A stretch of DNA of 43,680 nucleotides from Pseudomonas kairouanensis (GTDB taxonomy: Bacteria > Pseudomonadota > Gammaproteobacteria > Pseudomonadales > Pseudomonadaceae), in assembly GCF_004682055.1 (NCBI RefSeq), contig NZ_QUZU01000049.1:1-43680 (forward strand). The letters are read 5' to 3'. The first letter of the stretch is position 1; every line of letters starts with the position of its first letter. The translations under genes were made by a program, and so were the position numbers. Below the pieces are notes generated by a model. That model ran no database searches, was not told where the DNA came from, and saw nothing but the letters and a program-made list of their open reading frames with translations. Shown here piece by piece: positions 7,963 to 16,063 of the stretch.

Positions 7963-9012
7963 GTGCCTCAGCTGATCGTCGCTTCGTATGGAACGTCCCA
8001 GGATGTACCGCAGCACAACATGCTCGGCCTGTCGGCGCTGGCTGCCGAATTGCAGGCCCAGGGCTTGGACCCGGCGGGCTTGCTGACCGGCACCGACTTG
8101 TCACTGGTGCAAATGCGCGATCCCAACACGCGAATTTCCCAGCGCCAGAAAGTCGCGATCTTCGCCAACATGCAGCGCCTCGCACGCCACCCCGACAGCG
8201 GCCTGCGCGCAGGCACGCGGCAACGCATCAGTGATTTCGGGGTACTGGGCCATGCCCTGTTGAGCAGTGAAGTCTTTGGCGAAGCGGTCGACTTCGGCAT
8301 CAAGCACATTCGCCTTCTGGGGCCGGTGTTCGAAAAGTCATTCCGGATCGATGGCAACGAAGGGGTATTTGCGGCCCAGGGCTTCTACGCACTGGGGGAA
8401 CAACTGCCCCTGGCGACTGAGTTCTGGTTCGCCTCGGTCCAGTCACTGGTCGAATGCGTGCTGGAAAAGCCCTTCCCCGCCGTGCGGCTGCTATTGCCCT
8501 ACCCTGCACCTGCGCACTGGCAGCGTTATGAAGAGGTGTTTCGCTGCCCGGTAGAATTCGACAGCCCGGTCATGGAATGGCACTTCGACGCCTCGGTGCT
8601 GGAACAACTGTGCCCCAACGCCAACCCCATCACCTCCGCCCTGTTGACGGGTTTCTGCCAGCAATTGATCGCACGCCTGCCCGAGGACACCGACCTGATC
8701 GAGTCGGTACGCCTGGCCTGCCTGAGCCGCACCGGTCATTTCCCGAGTATCGAAACCGTGGCGGCCACCCTGAACCTCTCGACACGCACGCTGCACCGGC
8801 GCCTGTCCGAACAGGGCCGCACCTACCAAAGCGTGCTGGACGAAGTGCGCTGTGCACTGGCCATCGAGTTTCTTCAGCAAAGCAATATGCCCATGGAGGA
8901 CTTGGCTGCCCAGATCGGATTCTCCGACGCCGCCAACTTTCGCAAGGCATTCAAAAAATGGACCGGCCAGTCGCCGGGGGACTATCGCAAGGGGTTGCGT
9001 AGTGGCGGGTGA
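7963..9012 (+). CDS. AraC-family transcriptional regulator
   Basis: A 349-aa protein with an N-terminal arabinose_bd-type (PF12625-like) ligand domain and a C-terminal double HTH (about residues 250-345) containing TRTLHRRLSEQG and the family signature region AAQIGFSDAANFRKAFKKWTG. The start is GTG at 7963, supported by AAAGGGGGA about 7 bases upstream; the first internal ATG (8020) would cut conserved sequence. It is transcribed away from ompW and the aldehyde dehydrogenase with a 135-bp shared promoter region, so it is likely their activator. Similar regulators with PF12625 domains control lipid and aromatic catabolic operons. Confidence 0.88.
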   Translation: MPQLIVASYGTSQDVPQHNMLGLSALAAELQAQGLDPAGLLTGTDLSLVQMRDPNTRISQRQKVAIFANMQRLARHPDSGLRAGTRQRISDFGVLGHALLSSEVFGEAVDFGIKHIRLLGPVFEKSFRIDGNEGVFAAQGFYALGEQLPLATEFWFASVQSLVECVLEKPFPAVRLLLPYPAPAHWQRYEEVFRCPVEFDSPVMEWHFDASVLEQLCPNANPITSALLTGFCQQLIARLPEDTDLIESVRLACLSRTGHFPSIETVAATLNLSTRTLHRRLSEQGRTYQSVLDEVRCALAIEFLQQSNMPMEDLAAQIGFSDAANFRKAFKKWTGQSPGDYRKGLRSGG

Positions 9013-9032
9013 TGTTTCTTTTGTAATGAGCA

Positions 9033-9066
9033 GGCGCCTCGGGGTTGGAATAGGCCCAGAGGCGCC
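9033..9066. repeat. 8-bp inverted repeat between convergent genes
   Basis: GGCGCCTC (9033-9040) and GAGGCGCC (9059-9066) flank an 18-base loop between the convergent AraC and GTPase genes. No T-run follows on either strand. It may help end transcription, but is not a textbook terminator. Confidence 0.35.
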
Positions 9067-9084
9067 CGCCTTCACAGCGGTGGG

Positions 9085-10203
9085 TTACTTGAACGACAGC
9101 TTCTTCTTCAGCTCATCACCGATCAAAGCGATGTTGAGCTCCTTGCCCGGGTTGTTGTTGCAAAAATCCGTCAACACCGAGATGTAAGCCGCACCCAAGC
9201 CCTTGGTCAGGGTGGCGGCGGTGGTCGCGGCAATGGTGCCACCCACTGCGCTGCCCACGCCCGGGATCATCTTGAGCAGGCCGGTCACTACCGCGCGCCC
9301 CAGCAAGCTTGCCGCACTCGACCCCAGCGCCGAAGCCACCAGGGTGGTCAATGCGCTGGTGCTGACTTCCATGCCAAAGGTCACGCCGATCTTGGCCAGC
9401 ATCCCCACCTGGATCGGCACCAGCACAAACGAGTCGGAAAAAGGAATCGGCGTCGCCCCCGCCGCCGCTGCCAAGCCACTGGCAATCAATACCTCTTTCT
9501 CGGCCTGCTCGACCTTGATGCGCATGGAGGATTGATGCCGCGAGTTCAGCGCATTAGCGAATGCGCGCTTTTTTGCTTCGGGAATCAGCCCCGCAGACGC
9601 CACGATCAGTTCATCGATGCCTTTGATGCCGAACTTGAACACGTTGCCTTCGTCATCTTCGACCTCTTGCGCTTCGGCACGCACCCGCACCACGGCCGAG
9701 GCGCCGGGCAGCAGTTCCTTGACCTTGAGGTGAAAGTCGATGTCCTTGGCGAACATGCTTTTGGTGACCACCGCCACCACCGGAATGGACTTGTCGATCA
9801 GCAGGCGGCACAGGTCAATTTCAGCCTGCTCGATGCGATCACCGCCTTCCTGGATGCAAATCCACGCCGCGTGGATGTGCTTGTTTTCATCGTGATGCCC
9901 ATCGCGTTCTTCAAGGAAGTTTTCCAGGTCCTTGAGGATCGCTGTGTAGTCCTTGAGCTCCAGGCCTTTGCTGTCAATGATCGTGATCGGGTGACCGTCC
10001 TTGGAGATTTCCTCGATCTGCTGCGTCACCGGGGTGCCGGAGCCGGTCTTGGCCAACTGGCCACGGAACACCGTGTTGATCAGGGTGCTTTTGCCTACGC
10101 CTGTCTTGCCCGCGACCACGATATTGACCTTGCCGGAACCGCGTACGGCGTCACGAATGACGTCGTCGATTGCGTCCTGCTGCCGATCAGCTACTTCCAC
10201 CAT
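9085..10203 (-). CDS. P-loop GTPase with C-terminal membrane region (DUF697-like), last gene of the GTPase operon
   Basis: A 372-aa protein with a TRAFAC-class GTPase domain: G1 GKTGVGKST (32-40), a Thr-containing switch I (TPVT, 57-60), G3 DSKG (77-80) and a G4-like TKS in VVAVVTKSM. The C-terminal part (about 225-335) has three small-residue-rich hydrophobic stretches (for example GLLKMIPGVGSAVGGTIAA), as in DUF697/YcjF-like GTPases, and probably inserts in or touches the membrane. The ATG at 10203 has a very strong AGGAGG site. It lies 35 bp after the YkgJ-like gene and closes the operon. Of the four GTPases it has the most canonical G1 loop. Confidence 0.88.
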   Translation of the reverse strand: MVEVADRQQDAIDDVIRDAVRGSGKVNIVVAGKTGVGKSTLINTVFRGQLAKTGSGTPVTQQIEEISKDGHPITIIDSKGLELKDYTAILKDLENFLEERDGHHDENKHIHAAWICIQEGGDRIEQAEIDLCRLLIDKSIPVVAVVTKSMFAKDIDFHLKVKELLPGASAVVRVRAEAQEVEDDEGNVFKFGIKGIDELIVASAGLIPEAKKRAFANALNSRHQSSMRIKVEQAEKEVLIASGLAAAAGATPIPFSDSFVLVPIQVGMLAKIGVTFGMEVSTSALTTLVASALGSSAASLLGRAVVTGLLKMIPGVGSAVGGTIAATTAATLTKGLGAAYISVLTDFCNNNPGKELNIALIGDELKKKLSFK

Positions 10204-10238
10204 TACCGCCTCCTAAATAATCAAGAAAAGTCGATACA

Positions 10239-10508
10239 TCAGATCGTCTGCAGCTGCTTGCATGCCGCTGCGTTTAGTTCCACGAACGCATCCCATGTCA
10301 TCGTTCGCGAGTAAATCAATTCGTATTGCCGCTCCACACGGCAGATATCCGGCCGGGTTGCGTAAATGCGGCAATCACCGCGGTGCTCATCCAGGTGCCG
10401 ACACACGCCGTCCCCACGGTCCATCCCGGCGGTTTGCGCCAGCAGGTGGACTCGCTTGCAACACTGCATGCAGCGGTTGCAGGGGAATGCCTGGCGGTGT
10501 TCAGACAT
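10239..10508 (-). CDS. YkgJ-family cysteine-cluster protein
   Basis: An 89-aa protein beginning MSEHRQAFPCNRCMQCC, with CNRCMQCC (C10, C13, C16, C17) and later DGVC, GDCRIYATRPDIC: the metal-binding arrangement of the YkgJ/CxxCxxCC family (PF03692), thought to bind zinc or an iron-sulfur cluster. The start at 10508 overlaps the stop of the preceding dynamin-like gene (ATGTCTGA), so translation is probably coupled; the longer frame to 10556 is not needed. The role of this family is not established. Its fixed place between two GTPases suggests it serves the same complex, possibly as a redox or metal switch. Confidence 0.8.
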   Translation of the reverse strand: MSEHRQAFPCNRCMQCCKRVHLLAQTAGMDRGDGVCRHLDEHRGDCRIYATRPDICRVERQYELIYSRTMTWDAFVELNAAACKQLQTI

Positions 10509-12144
10509 AGGTGTCCAGGGCAACCTGGCACTGCACCAGCAGCTCGCGGTCTTCACTGAGCTTGCGTTCGGTCTGGTTGAGGCTGCCGCGCAAGGCCTTG
10601 AGCTTGTCGTTCACCAACGCGAAGTTGCCCTTGATATTGGCCTCCACCACCTCGGTCAGCGCCCGTGAAAACTCCCAGGCAATGTCGTCCCCCAGGCTTT
10701 TGATCGCTTGGTCACGACGCTCCTGCGCCTGCTGCTCCTGGCGCGCCTGGTCTTCCAGACGTTGCTGCTCGGGGTCACCGGCAAACGCGGAGTAAATCAA
10801 CTGACCGACCTGATACACAACGCCAATGGCGGGTAACACCTTGCCCACCACCTGCTCGGCCACCTTGCCCATGGTGGCCGGGCCGATCCCCTTGAACAGG
10901 GCGGGCAACCATTCCTTGCCAAGCTTCATCGCCGTCACCACATGCTCAGCCTTCAACGCGCCGCCTGCCTGACGCACACCGGCTTCCAGCAGGCTCATGT
11001 CGACCACCGAACCCTTGGCCTCAAGGGTCGGCGCTTCTGAAACGCCGGGAATGTTCAAGTCGACGGTTGCCTGCATGCCGGGGTTCTGCACACGCACCTG
11101 GTCGAACATCTCTTCAAGCAGTTGCGCCGCATCCAGGGCCAGGCGCTTGAGCTCATCATCCAACTCCCCGCACACCTGTTGGTTGGCGTGACGGATAAGC
11201 CCGTCGATCTTGGCCTGGGCACCATCAGCATCCTGATGCATTGCCATCACCGCGCCCTTGGCGACGCCCTTTGCCTTGGCCTGCACCGTGGCCTTGAGCA
11301 ACGAACGCAGATCAATTTCACGTCGGGCGATTTGCGCGTAGAACGCATCGATGCGCGCACTGGAGGCCTGCTCGCGTTGCTGGTCCAGCAATGCCACGGT
11401 CTCACCCACGAACCCACTCAGTTCAGTGGCCACGCCCGCCACAATCTGACGTTGTTCGAGGGAGGCAAAAAACCGATTGAGTTCACTCTCGAACTTGGGA
11501 AACCCCGAGTTCTGCAGCAGGTTTTGCTTGTGTTCAAGCTTGGCCTTGAGCGCAGTACGGGCGTTGACTTCCATGATCGGTATGGCCTGCAGCACCGGCG
11601 GCAAACCCCGCACCTGAGCCAGTTGCTGAATGCGTTCGCGCAGCTGGTCCTTGATGCGCTCGGCTTCCAACGGTTCCAGCGGGTTCTTGCGGTTGAGCAC
11701 CAGAAAGATCTGCTTGTTGCGCGCCACCAGTTCCAGCAGTGCCGACAGCGTGGCCTCCTCTTCCACTACGCCCAAGGGGTTGACCACAAAGATCACCACG
11801 TCGGCGCCGTACAACTGCTCACGCGTAACCTGCTCGTGGGCTTGCGGTGCGTCGATGCCGGGGGTGTCGAGGATCTCGAAGTCGCCCCAACGATAGCCCT
11901 GGATCTTGTAGGTTTGCGGGGTGTCGGCCACTTGTGCCAGCTCGGCGCCGAGCAACGCGTTGATCAGCGTGCTTTTACCGGCGTTGTACACGCCGTATAC
12001 CATGATGGTCGCGGCGGCATTGGCCTTGCGGGCCGCCACGCTTTTACGAATCGCAGGGATGGCCGTGGGGTTGTAGACGCCGCACAGTTCATCCACATCG
12101 TCGTACAACGACAGCACATGGGACATGGGAGGTTGTTGGGTCAT
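10501..12144 (-). CDS. large dynamin-like GTPase (third GTPase of the operon)
   Basis: A 547-aa protein with G1 GVYNAGKS (51-58), G3 DTPG (93-96) and a G4-position NRKN (151-154) that departs from NKxD. After the GTPase domain come long helices with coiled-coil character (about 225-375) and a weakly hydrophobic segment (LPAIGVVYQVGQLIYSAFAG), then a charged helical tail. This is the layout of bacterial dynamin-like proteins, which bind and reshape membranes. The ATG at 12144 overlaps the preceding stop as ATGA. The M7 codon at 12126 is an alternative but would lose the coupling. I infer it acts with the 587-aa partner, as paired bacterial dynamins often do. Confidence 0.87.
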   Translation of the reverse strand: MTQQPPMSHVLSLYDDVDELCGVYNPTAIPAIRKSVAARKANAAATIMVYGVYNAGKSTLINALLGAELAQVADTPQTYKIQGYRWGDFEILDTPGIDAPQAHEQVTREQLYGADVVIFVVNPLGVVEEEATLSALLELVARNKQIFLVLNRKNPLEPLEAERIKDQLRERIQQLAQVRGLPPVLQAIPIMEVNARTALKAKLEHKQNLLQNSGFPKFESELNRFFASLEQRQIVAGVATELSGFVGETVALLDQQREQASSARIDAFYAQIARREIDLRSLLKATVQAKAKGVAKGAVMAMHQDADGAQAKIDGLIRHANQQVCGELDDELKRLALDAAQLLEEMFDQVRVQNPGMQATVDLNIPGVSEAPTLEAKGSVVDMSLLEAGVRQAGGALKAEHVVTAMKLGKEWLPALFKGIGPATMGKVAEQVVGKVLPAIGVVYQVGQLIYSAFAGDPEQQRLEDQARQEQQAQERRDQAIKSLGDDIAWEFSRALTEVVEANIKGNFALVNDKLKALRGSLNQTERKLSEDRELLVQCQVALDTYV

Positions 12145-13904
12145 GACCGGGTAGTCTCCACCAGGGAATCGAGTTCATCATTCAAGCGGGCAATCTCGTT
12201 CACGAGCACCTCGCAATAGTTCTGCATGCTGGCGCGCACGGGCTCGTACAGGCTCATGACGTGCTCACCCAACAAGGCCGGCACCGCATTGGCGAAGGCA
12301 TCCAGGGCGGCCTGGCGTTGTTCCTCCAGGTTGTCGCCGACCACCACCTGGTGCGTGGCATACCGCGCCTTGGCGCTGCGGCCGGCCAGGCTGGAAGTGC
12401 TGCCCAGGGATGCCCCGAGCAAAGCCCCTGGCAGGCCTCCCACGAGAAACCCCAGCGCTCCTCCGATCAGCGTCCCGCCCGCGCCCCAGGCCGTCTTCGT
12501 GCCCGATTCGGTACCGGCGCGGTATTGCTTGGCCTCAGTGATTTCGCGGTACGCCGGCAACGCGCCCAAGCGGCTCGCGTCGAAGGCCTTTTTCAATCCG
12601 TCGCGCTGTTTACTGCCGATGAGCGCCATGGCCTCGTCCGCCAGGTTGCCCATCACCGTCGCTAATTCTTTACGCAGCTTGCTTTCAAGCTGGTCGTCTT
12701 GGCCGGCATCGAACTGTTGGTTGACGTAGCGGCTCATCCGCGCCGCGCCCGCCAAACCCAGGTTGCGCACCTCTTGCTGGATGCCATTGCCTTGCTCACG
12801 GATCTGCTGCTCGAAACCCTTGGCAAGCTCGGCCACCAGGGCCAGGTCCGCCGCCGTATCCTTGATGGCGTTGCGCAGGTTCTGCATCGGCGTGGTCAGC
12901 TTGAGCCGCAGCCCGTCGCTGACGCAGATGCCGTTGAGCGTTTCGAACAAGGCCCCTACACCGCTTTCGGCCAATGCCTGCGGATGGGTTTGGGCAAAGC
13001 GCGTCGACAGCGGCAACACCCGCGTGCTGTGCAAGGCAGTGGCCTTGAGCTTGACCAGTTCATCACTCACATACTGGACCTGCGCCTGCTGATCCTTCAG
13101 GGGTTTCATGACGATCTCGCAGGTCTCGTTGCCGTCGTCGTCCTCGTCTTCCTCGGTGGTATCGCTGCCGGTCAGCAACACCATCAGGGGCTTCTCATCG
13201 GCCAGCAATTGCGCGACTTCGCCCATGTCCGAATCCCGGCCCGGCGCCTGGGAGCTCATGGTGTAGAGGATAAGGTCGGCGTGCTCGACGTACTCACGCG
13301 CCAAGTCACCATTGGCACGGTTGACCGAATGCAGGCCGGGGGAATCGACCCAGGTCAGGCCAGGCAGGCGAAAACCCTGTATCGAGCTGGTGGCTTCGGT
13401 GGCGCCGACGCGAAACTGCAAACTGTGCTCGGCTTCCTTGTGCTTGTCGCCGCCCTCCACTGCGGTTTGCTCGGCGGAGAAATACACCGGCTGCACCGTC
13501 GCCTGGGCCTTCATCGGCGCCGTAGGTTCGGTGTGCCCCCAGGCCACATAGTTGCCCAGCGAACTCTTGCCCGACTTGACCTTGCCGTAGACGAAGACCA
13601 ACAGCGAGTCGTTGAAACCCTCGCGAAATTGCGCGCCTTTGACACGGGACTCGACTTGCTTTCGCCACACCTCGAACTGATCGGCCAGGCGCTGCGACAG
13701 GCTGTGCGCCAGGGCGTGCAAGGGGTTGTCGGTGCTGATCGCATTGAGCATCGTCAGGGTGTGGTCAATGTTGCGCTGCACAAACGCCTCGCGCTGGGCA
13801 TTGAATGCGCGGTCCTTGGCGTGGATGTCGCTTTTCTGCTGCTCGAAGCGGGCCTGGAGGTGCTCGAAGGCGCCCATCAGTTCGTCGCGGGTCACACCAC
13901 TCAT
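12141..13904 (-). CDS. large dynamin-like GTPase with glycine-zipper membrane segment (second GTPase)
   Basis: A 587-aa protein. An N-terminal helical region (1-95) precedes a P-loop domain with G1 GKVKSGKS (107-114) and G3 DSPG (187-190). The G4 position reads TGSD (245-248), followed by a very acidic run (EEDEDDDGNE, 251-260). A helical region follows, then a glycine-rich hydrophobic hairpin (about 473-508, GGTLIGGALGFLVGGLPGA) that looks like a membrane-inserting paddle, and a helical C-terminus. This is the dynamin/LeoA-like plan. Start (13904) and stop (12141) both overlap neighbours by ATGA. The degenerate G4 leaves nucleotide specificity open. Confidence 0.87.
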   Translation of the reverse strand: MSGVTRDELMGAFEHLQARFEQQKSDIHAKDRAFNAQREAFVQRNIDHTLTMLNAISTDNPLHALAHSLSQRLADQFEVWRKQVESRVKGAQFREGFNDSLLVFVYGKVKSGKSSLGNYVAWGHTEPTAPMKAQATVQPVYFSAEQTAVEGGDKHKEAEHSLQFRVGATEATSSIQGFRLPGLTWVDSPGLHSVNRANGDLAREYVEHADLILYTMSSQAPGRDSDMGEVAQLLADEKPLMVLLTGSDTTEEDEDDDGNETCEIVMKPLKDQQAQVQYVSDELVKLKATALHSTRVLPLSTRFAQTHPQALAESGVGALFETLNGICVSDGLRLKLTTPMQNLRNAIKDTAADLALVAELAKGFEQQIREQGNGIQQEVRNLGLAGAARMSRYVNQQFDAGQDDQLESKLRKELATVMGNLADEAMALIGSKQRDGLKKAFDASRLGALPAYREITEAKQYRAGTESGTKTAWGAGGTLIGGALGFLVGGLPGALLGASLGSTSSLAGRSAKARYATHQVVVGDNLEEQRQAALDAFANAVPALLGEHVMSLYEPVRASMQNYCEVLVNEIARLNDELDSLVETTRS

Positions 13905-14452
13905 ACAAGCTGCTCCACGGTTTTCTTCAGTTGCTGCAAACGCTTGATGCGCGCCGCCGATTGCTGGAGTTGCGCCAGGACTTGCTGGTCTGGCTTGGAT
14001 GCCGCCAGCGGTGCGGTAAGGGCTTCAAACGCATGGAGTTGCACCAGGAAGCGCTTGCTGTTCACTGCGGCAAACGTGGTGTCGGCGCGCAGCAGGGCCT
14101 TCATCGTCTCGCCATAGGCCGAGCCCGAGGGTTTCCTGGCGGCCACAGCCTGCTCGATCTGGCTGGCTGTTTGGCCCGCCGCCATGGCCTTTTCCGGCTG
14201 GCCCAAGGTGTGTGCAGCAGTTTTGAGCTGTTGGTTCAACTGATCGCGACGGTCCTTTTCCAGGTTCGCGATCCGCTCCTTCAAGCCCTTTTCCTTGTGC
14301 TCGCGTTCGGCGGCTTGGGCTTGCTTGCGTCGCTCAGCGTCGTCGGAACTGGTGTTTGAAGAACCCGACGACTTGCTGTCATCGGTTGCCACATCAATGA
14401 CCGCTTTGACCACCAGCAACGCGGCGGCACCGATCAACCAGGGTAGAGGCAT
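13901..14452 (-). CDS. membrane-anchored coiled-coil protein in the GTPase operon
   Basis: A 183-aa protein, not recognised as a named family. It has one N-terminal transmembrane helix (PLPWLIGAAALLVVKAVI, residues 2-19), a Ser/Asp-rich linker (about 23-42), a highly charged coiled-coil (about 43-85) and a helical C-terminus ending in another heptad-like stretch. The start at 14452 is chosen because AAGGAG lies 8 bases upstream; the longer frame to 14524 overlaps the preceding gene. It starts 16 bp after the first GTPase and its stop overlaps the next start (ATGA). It probably tethers or spaces the GTPases at the inner membrane. Confidence 0.8.
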   Translation of the reverse strand: MPLPWLIGAAALLVVKAVIDVATDDSKSSGSSNTSSDDAERRKQAQAAEREHKEKGLKERIANLEKDRRDQLNQQLKTAAHTLGQPEKAMAAGQTASQIEQAVAARKPSGSAYGETMKALLRADTTFAAVNSKRFLVQLHAFEALTAPLAASKPDQQVLAQLQQSAARIKRLQQLKKTVEQLV

Positions 14453-14468
14453 TGCAAGTCTCCTTGAC

Positions 14469-15338
14469 TTAAAGGCTATTGAGCGCTTCACGCGCGGCCT
14501 TGAGTTCGGCGGTCTTGGCGGCAAAGCTGCTTTGCACGCTGCTCATCAGTTCGATAAAGGCACTGGCCTTGTGGCCATAAGGGGCGCTGAGGGCCTGGCT
14601 CTGGAATTGCTCACGCTCGATGGCCTCATCCAGCACGGCACACAATTCGACACCGCGCTGCAACAGGCGCTGCTGGCGGGCTGTCGCCAGTGACGAGACC
14701 AACTCGGTCGACAGTTGCTCAAGGTGCAAGGCCAACTGCGGTATGCCGCTTTTGGCCTGCATCCCTTCGCGACCCAGCGTGACACCGCGCTGATAGCGGC
14801 GGCTGGAGACTTCAAAGCAGGTGGGCTGGAACCCCAGGCATCGCAGCACCTGGCCTTCGACGCATTCACGCACCTGGGCCATCGCACCGTTCTGGTCTTT
14901 GTCCTTGAGGCTGAACACCATCACCAGGCGCTCTTGCAGCGCGTCACCCAGCACCTCGTGCAACTTGAGCAGCAAGGTGATCTGCTCCTCATCCAACTCC
15001 CCCGGCGGGGCGTGCACGAATAGCACGATATCGGCGATATCCAGCCCTTGCATGGCCTGCTGGGTGTCACTGTGCTCGATGCCCAGGCCCGGTGTGTCCA
15101 CCAGCACAAAATGCTCAAGCTCCAGTTGCTGATTGACGCGGGTGGTGCGTACGGCACCGGTGGCGAAATATTCCTGCTCCACATGGCCGCCCAGCATATT
15201 GAGCAGGGAGCTCTTGCCGGCCTTGACCAACCCCCAGGCGGCGATGCGTGGCTTGGTGGGGCCTGCCTCCGTGTGTTGCTGCTTGAGGCGTTTGCACTCG
15301 GCCTCAAGTGCATCGATATACAGCTCTGCCTGATCCAT
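14469..15338 (-). CDS. small GTPase, first GTPase of the operon
   Basis: A 289-aa protein with G1 GLVKAGKS (36-43), a switch-I region with paired threonines (TT, 65-66), G3 DTPG (81-84) and a G4-position SLKDKD that only roughly matches NKxD. A short N-terminal helix and a helical C-terminal third (about 205-289) flank the domain. The start at 15338 is supported by AAGGAG 10 bases upstream; the start at 15371 is not. It resembles Era/dynamin-like P-loop GTPases but not a named one I recognise. It begins the tight run of six genes down to 9085. Confidence 0.86.
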   Translation of the reverse strand: MDQAELYIDALEAECKRLKQQHTEAGPTKPRIAAWGLVKAGKSSLLNMLGGHVEQEYFATGAVRTTRVNQQLELEHFVLVDTPGLGIEHSDTQQAMQGLDIADIVLFVHAPPGELDEEQITLLLKLHEVLGDALQERLVMVFSLKDKDQNGAMAQVRECVEGQVLRCLGFQPTCFEVSSRRYQRGVTLGREGMQAKSGIPQLALHLEQLSTELVSSLATARQQRLLQRGVELCAVLDEAIEREQFQSQALSAPYGHKASAFIELMSSVQSSFAAKTAELKAAREALNSL

Positions 15339-15459
15339 AAACCTGAAACTCCTTGGAACGCCGTCGTCCAACGACAGCGCTTGATCTCGCTGCGGCCTAT
15401 CAAGCCATCCGCCAATAGTGACACATTGCCATTACTTCCCGCAGCCCACGCATGAATGC
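15339..15459. other. 121-bp gap inside the GTPase gene block, no clear signal seen
   Basis: This gap separates the zinc-ribbon gene (stop at 15460) from the first GTPase (start at 15338). I see no strong terminator stem and no convincing promoter hexamers, apart from the GTPase Shine-Dalgarno. Whether the two small genes and the six downstream genes form one transcript is therefore undecided. Confidence 0.4.
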
Positions 15460-15654
15460 CTAGCGGCGTGCCATGAGTTCGGCAGCCGCGGTTTCAAGCC
15501 ATCCCGCCGCACGCATCTTGAGGGCCGTGCTGCCGCACTTCGGGCAGGCGGCGAACCAGTCGCCCGGCATCAAGGCATCGCTGCGCGGTGCAACGGTTTT
15601 CTTCCAGTGGCAGTCTTCACACACAAACGTGAAAGGCTTGGGTTTTATCGGCAT
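15460..15654 (-). CDS. small zinc-ribbon protein
   Basis: A 64-aa protein with two Cys-x2-Cys knuckles, CEDC and CPKC, about 25 residues apart: a zinc-ribbon fold. The start at 15654 (MPIKPKPFTFVCEDC) is preceded by AGGAGAA at good spacing; the ATG at 15687 lies in the previous gene's stop region and has no better site. It sits 32 bp after the 85-aa membrane protein and 121 bp before the first GTPase, all leftward. Many small zinc ribbons bind nucleic acid or protein partners; the actual role is unknown. Confidence 0.75.
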   Translation of the reverse strand: MPIKPKPFTFVCEDCHWKKTVAPRSDALMPGDWFAACPKCGSTALKMRAAGWLETAAAELMARR

Positions 15655-15686
15655 GAATACGTTCTCCTGGATGGCGATGCCGCACA

Positions 15687-15944
15687 TTATTCGGTGACCG
15701 GCAGCAGTGCTTGCAGCAATTGCACCTTGCGTTGCAGCTGGGCGACATGCTCACGCTCTGCGCGCAACGCCGAGCGCAGCTCGCGGTTTTCCACTTCCCA
15801 GATCTGCGCCCAGCGCAGATCTTTCTGGTAATGAGCGACCATTTTCCAAAGCTCGCTCAACTTCAAACAGTGCTGTATCAGCACCAGCAGGATGATGCCC
15901 ATCACAGCCAGCGCCCCCGTCGAAACCACTTCCGACATACTCAT
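15687..15944 (-). CDS. small membrane coiled-coil protein
   Basis: An 85-aa protein with one transmembrane helix (about 9-25, TGALAVMGIILLVLIQH) followed by an amphipathic, heptad-patterned tail (about 45-80, with ENRELRSALRAEREHVAQL). The start at 15944 has an AAGGA about 8 bases upstream; M3 at 15938 is an alternative. The open frame to 16109 runs through the divergent promoter and is not supported. It is the gene nearest the WYL regulator and shares a 119-bp promoter region with it, so it heads the leftward block. No named family recognised. Confidence 0.7.
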   Translation of the reverse strand: MSMSEVVSTGALAVMGIILLVLIQHCLKLSELWKMVAHYQKDLRWAQIWEVENRELRSALRAEREHVAQLQRKVQLLQALLPVTE

Positions 15945-16010
15945 GTTGATGTCCTTTCCTGCCTTCGATGTATTCCGAAGACAGACACACGATATGTAGT
16001 GATTCACGAC

Positions 16011-16040
16011 AGGTCTAGAATGTAGACTTATACAGGTAAA
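16011..16040. promoter_or_regulatory. candidate WYL-regulator operator and shared 11-base word
   Basis: In the divergent region, GTCTA (16013-16017) and TAGAC (16023-16027) form a perfect inverted repeat with a 5-base spacer, extending to 6 of 7 matches per arm (AGGTCTA/TAGACTT). The word ATACAGGTAAA follows at 16030-16040, and the identical 11-mer occurs at 22462-22472 before the HEPN gene. WYL regulators of the BrxR/CapW kind bind inverted repeats in their own promoters, so this is a plausible autoregulatory site. Binding is inferred. Confidence 0.45.
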
Positions 16041-16063
16041 GTATTCACACACATGGAGCGGGT

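Noticed and set aside
12699..14117. 472-aa plus-strand open frame over the 587-aa GTPase gene
   Set aside because: Antisense to a well-supported GTPase with intact motifs and coupled starts; no domain seen.
9085..15338. Identification of the GTPase block as LeoABC or the Eleos defence system
   Set aside because: Only the dynamin-like plan is shared. The number of GTPases, the YkgJ protein and the coiled-coil protein do not fit, and no reliable sequence match could be made by eye.
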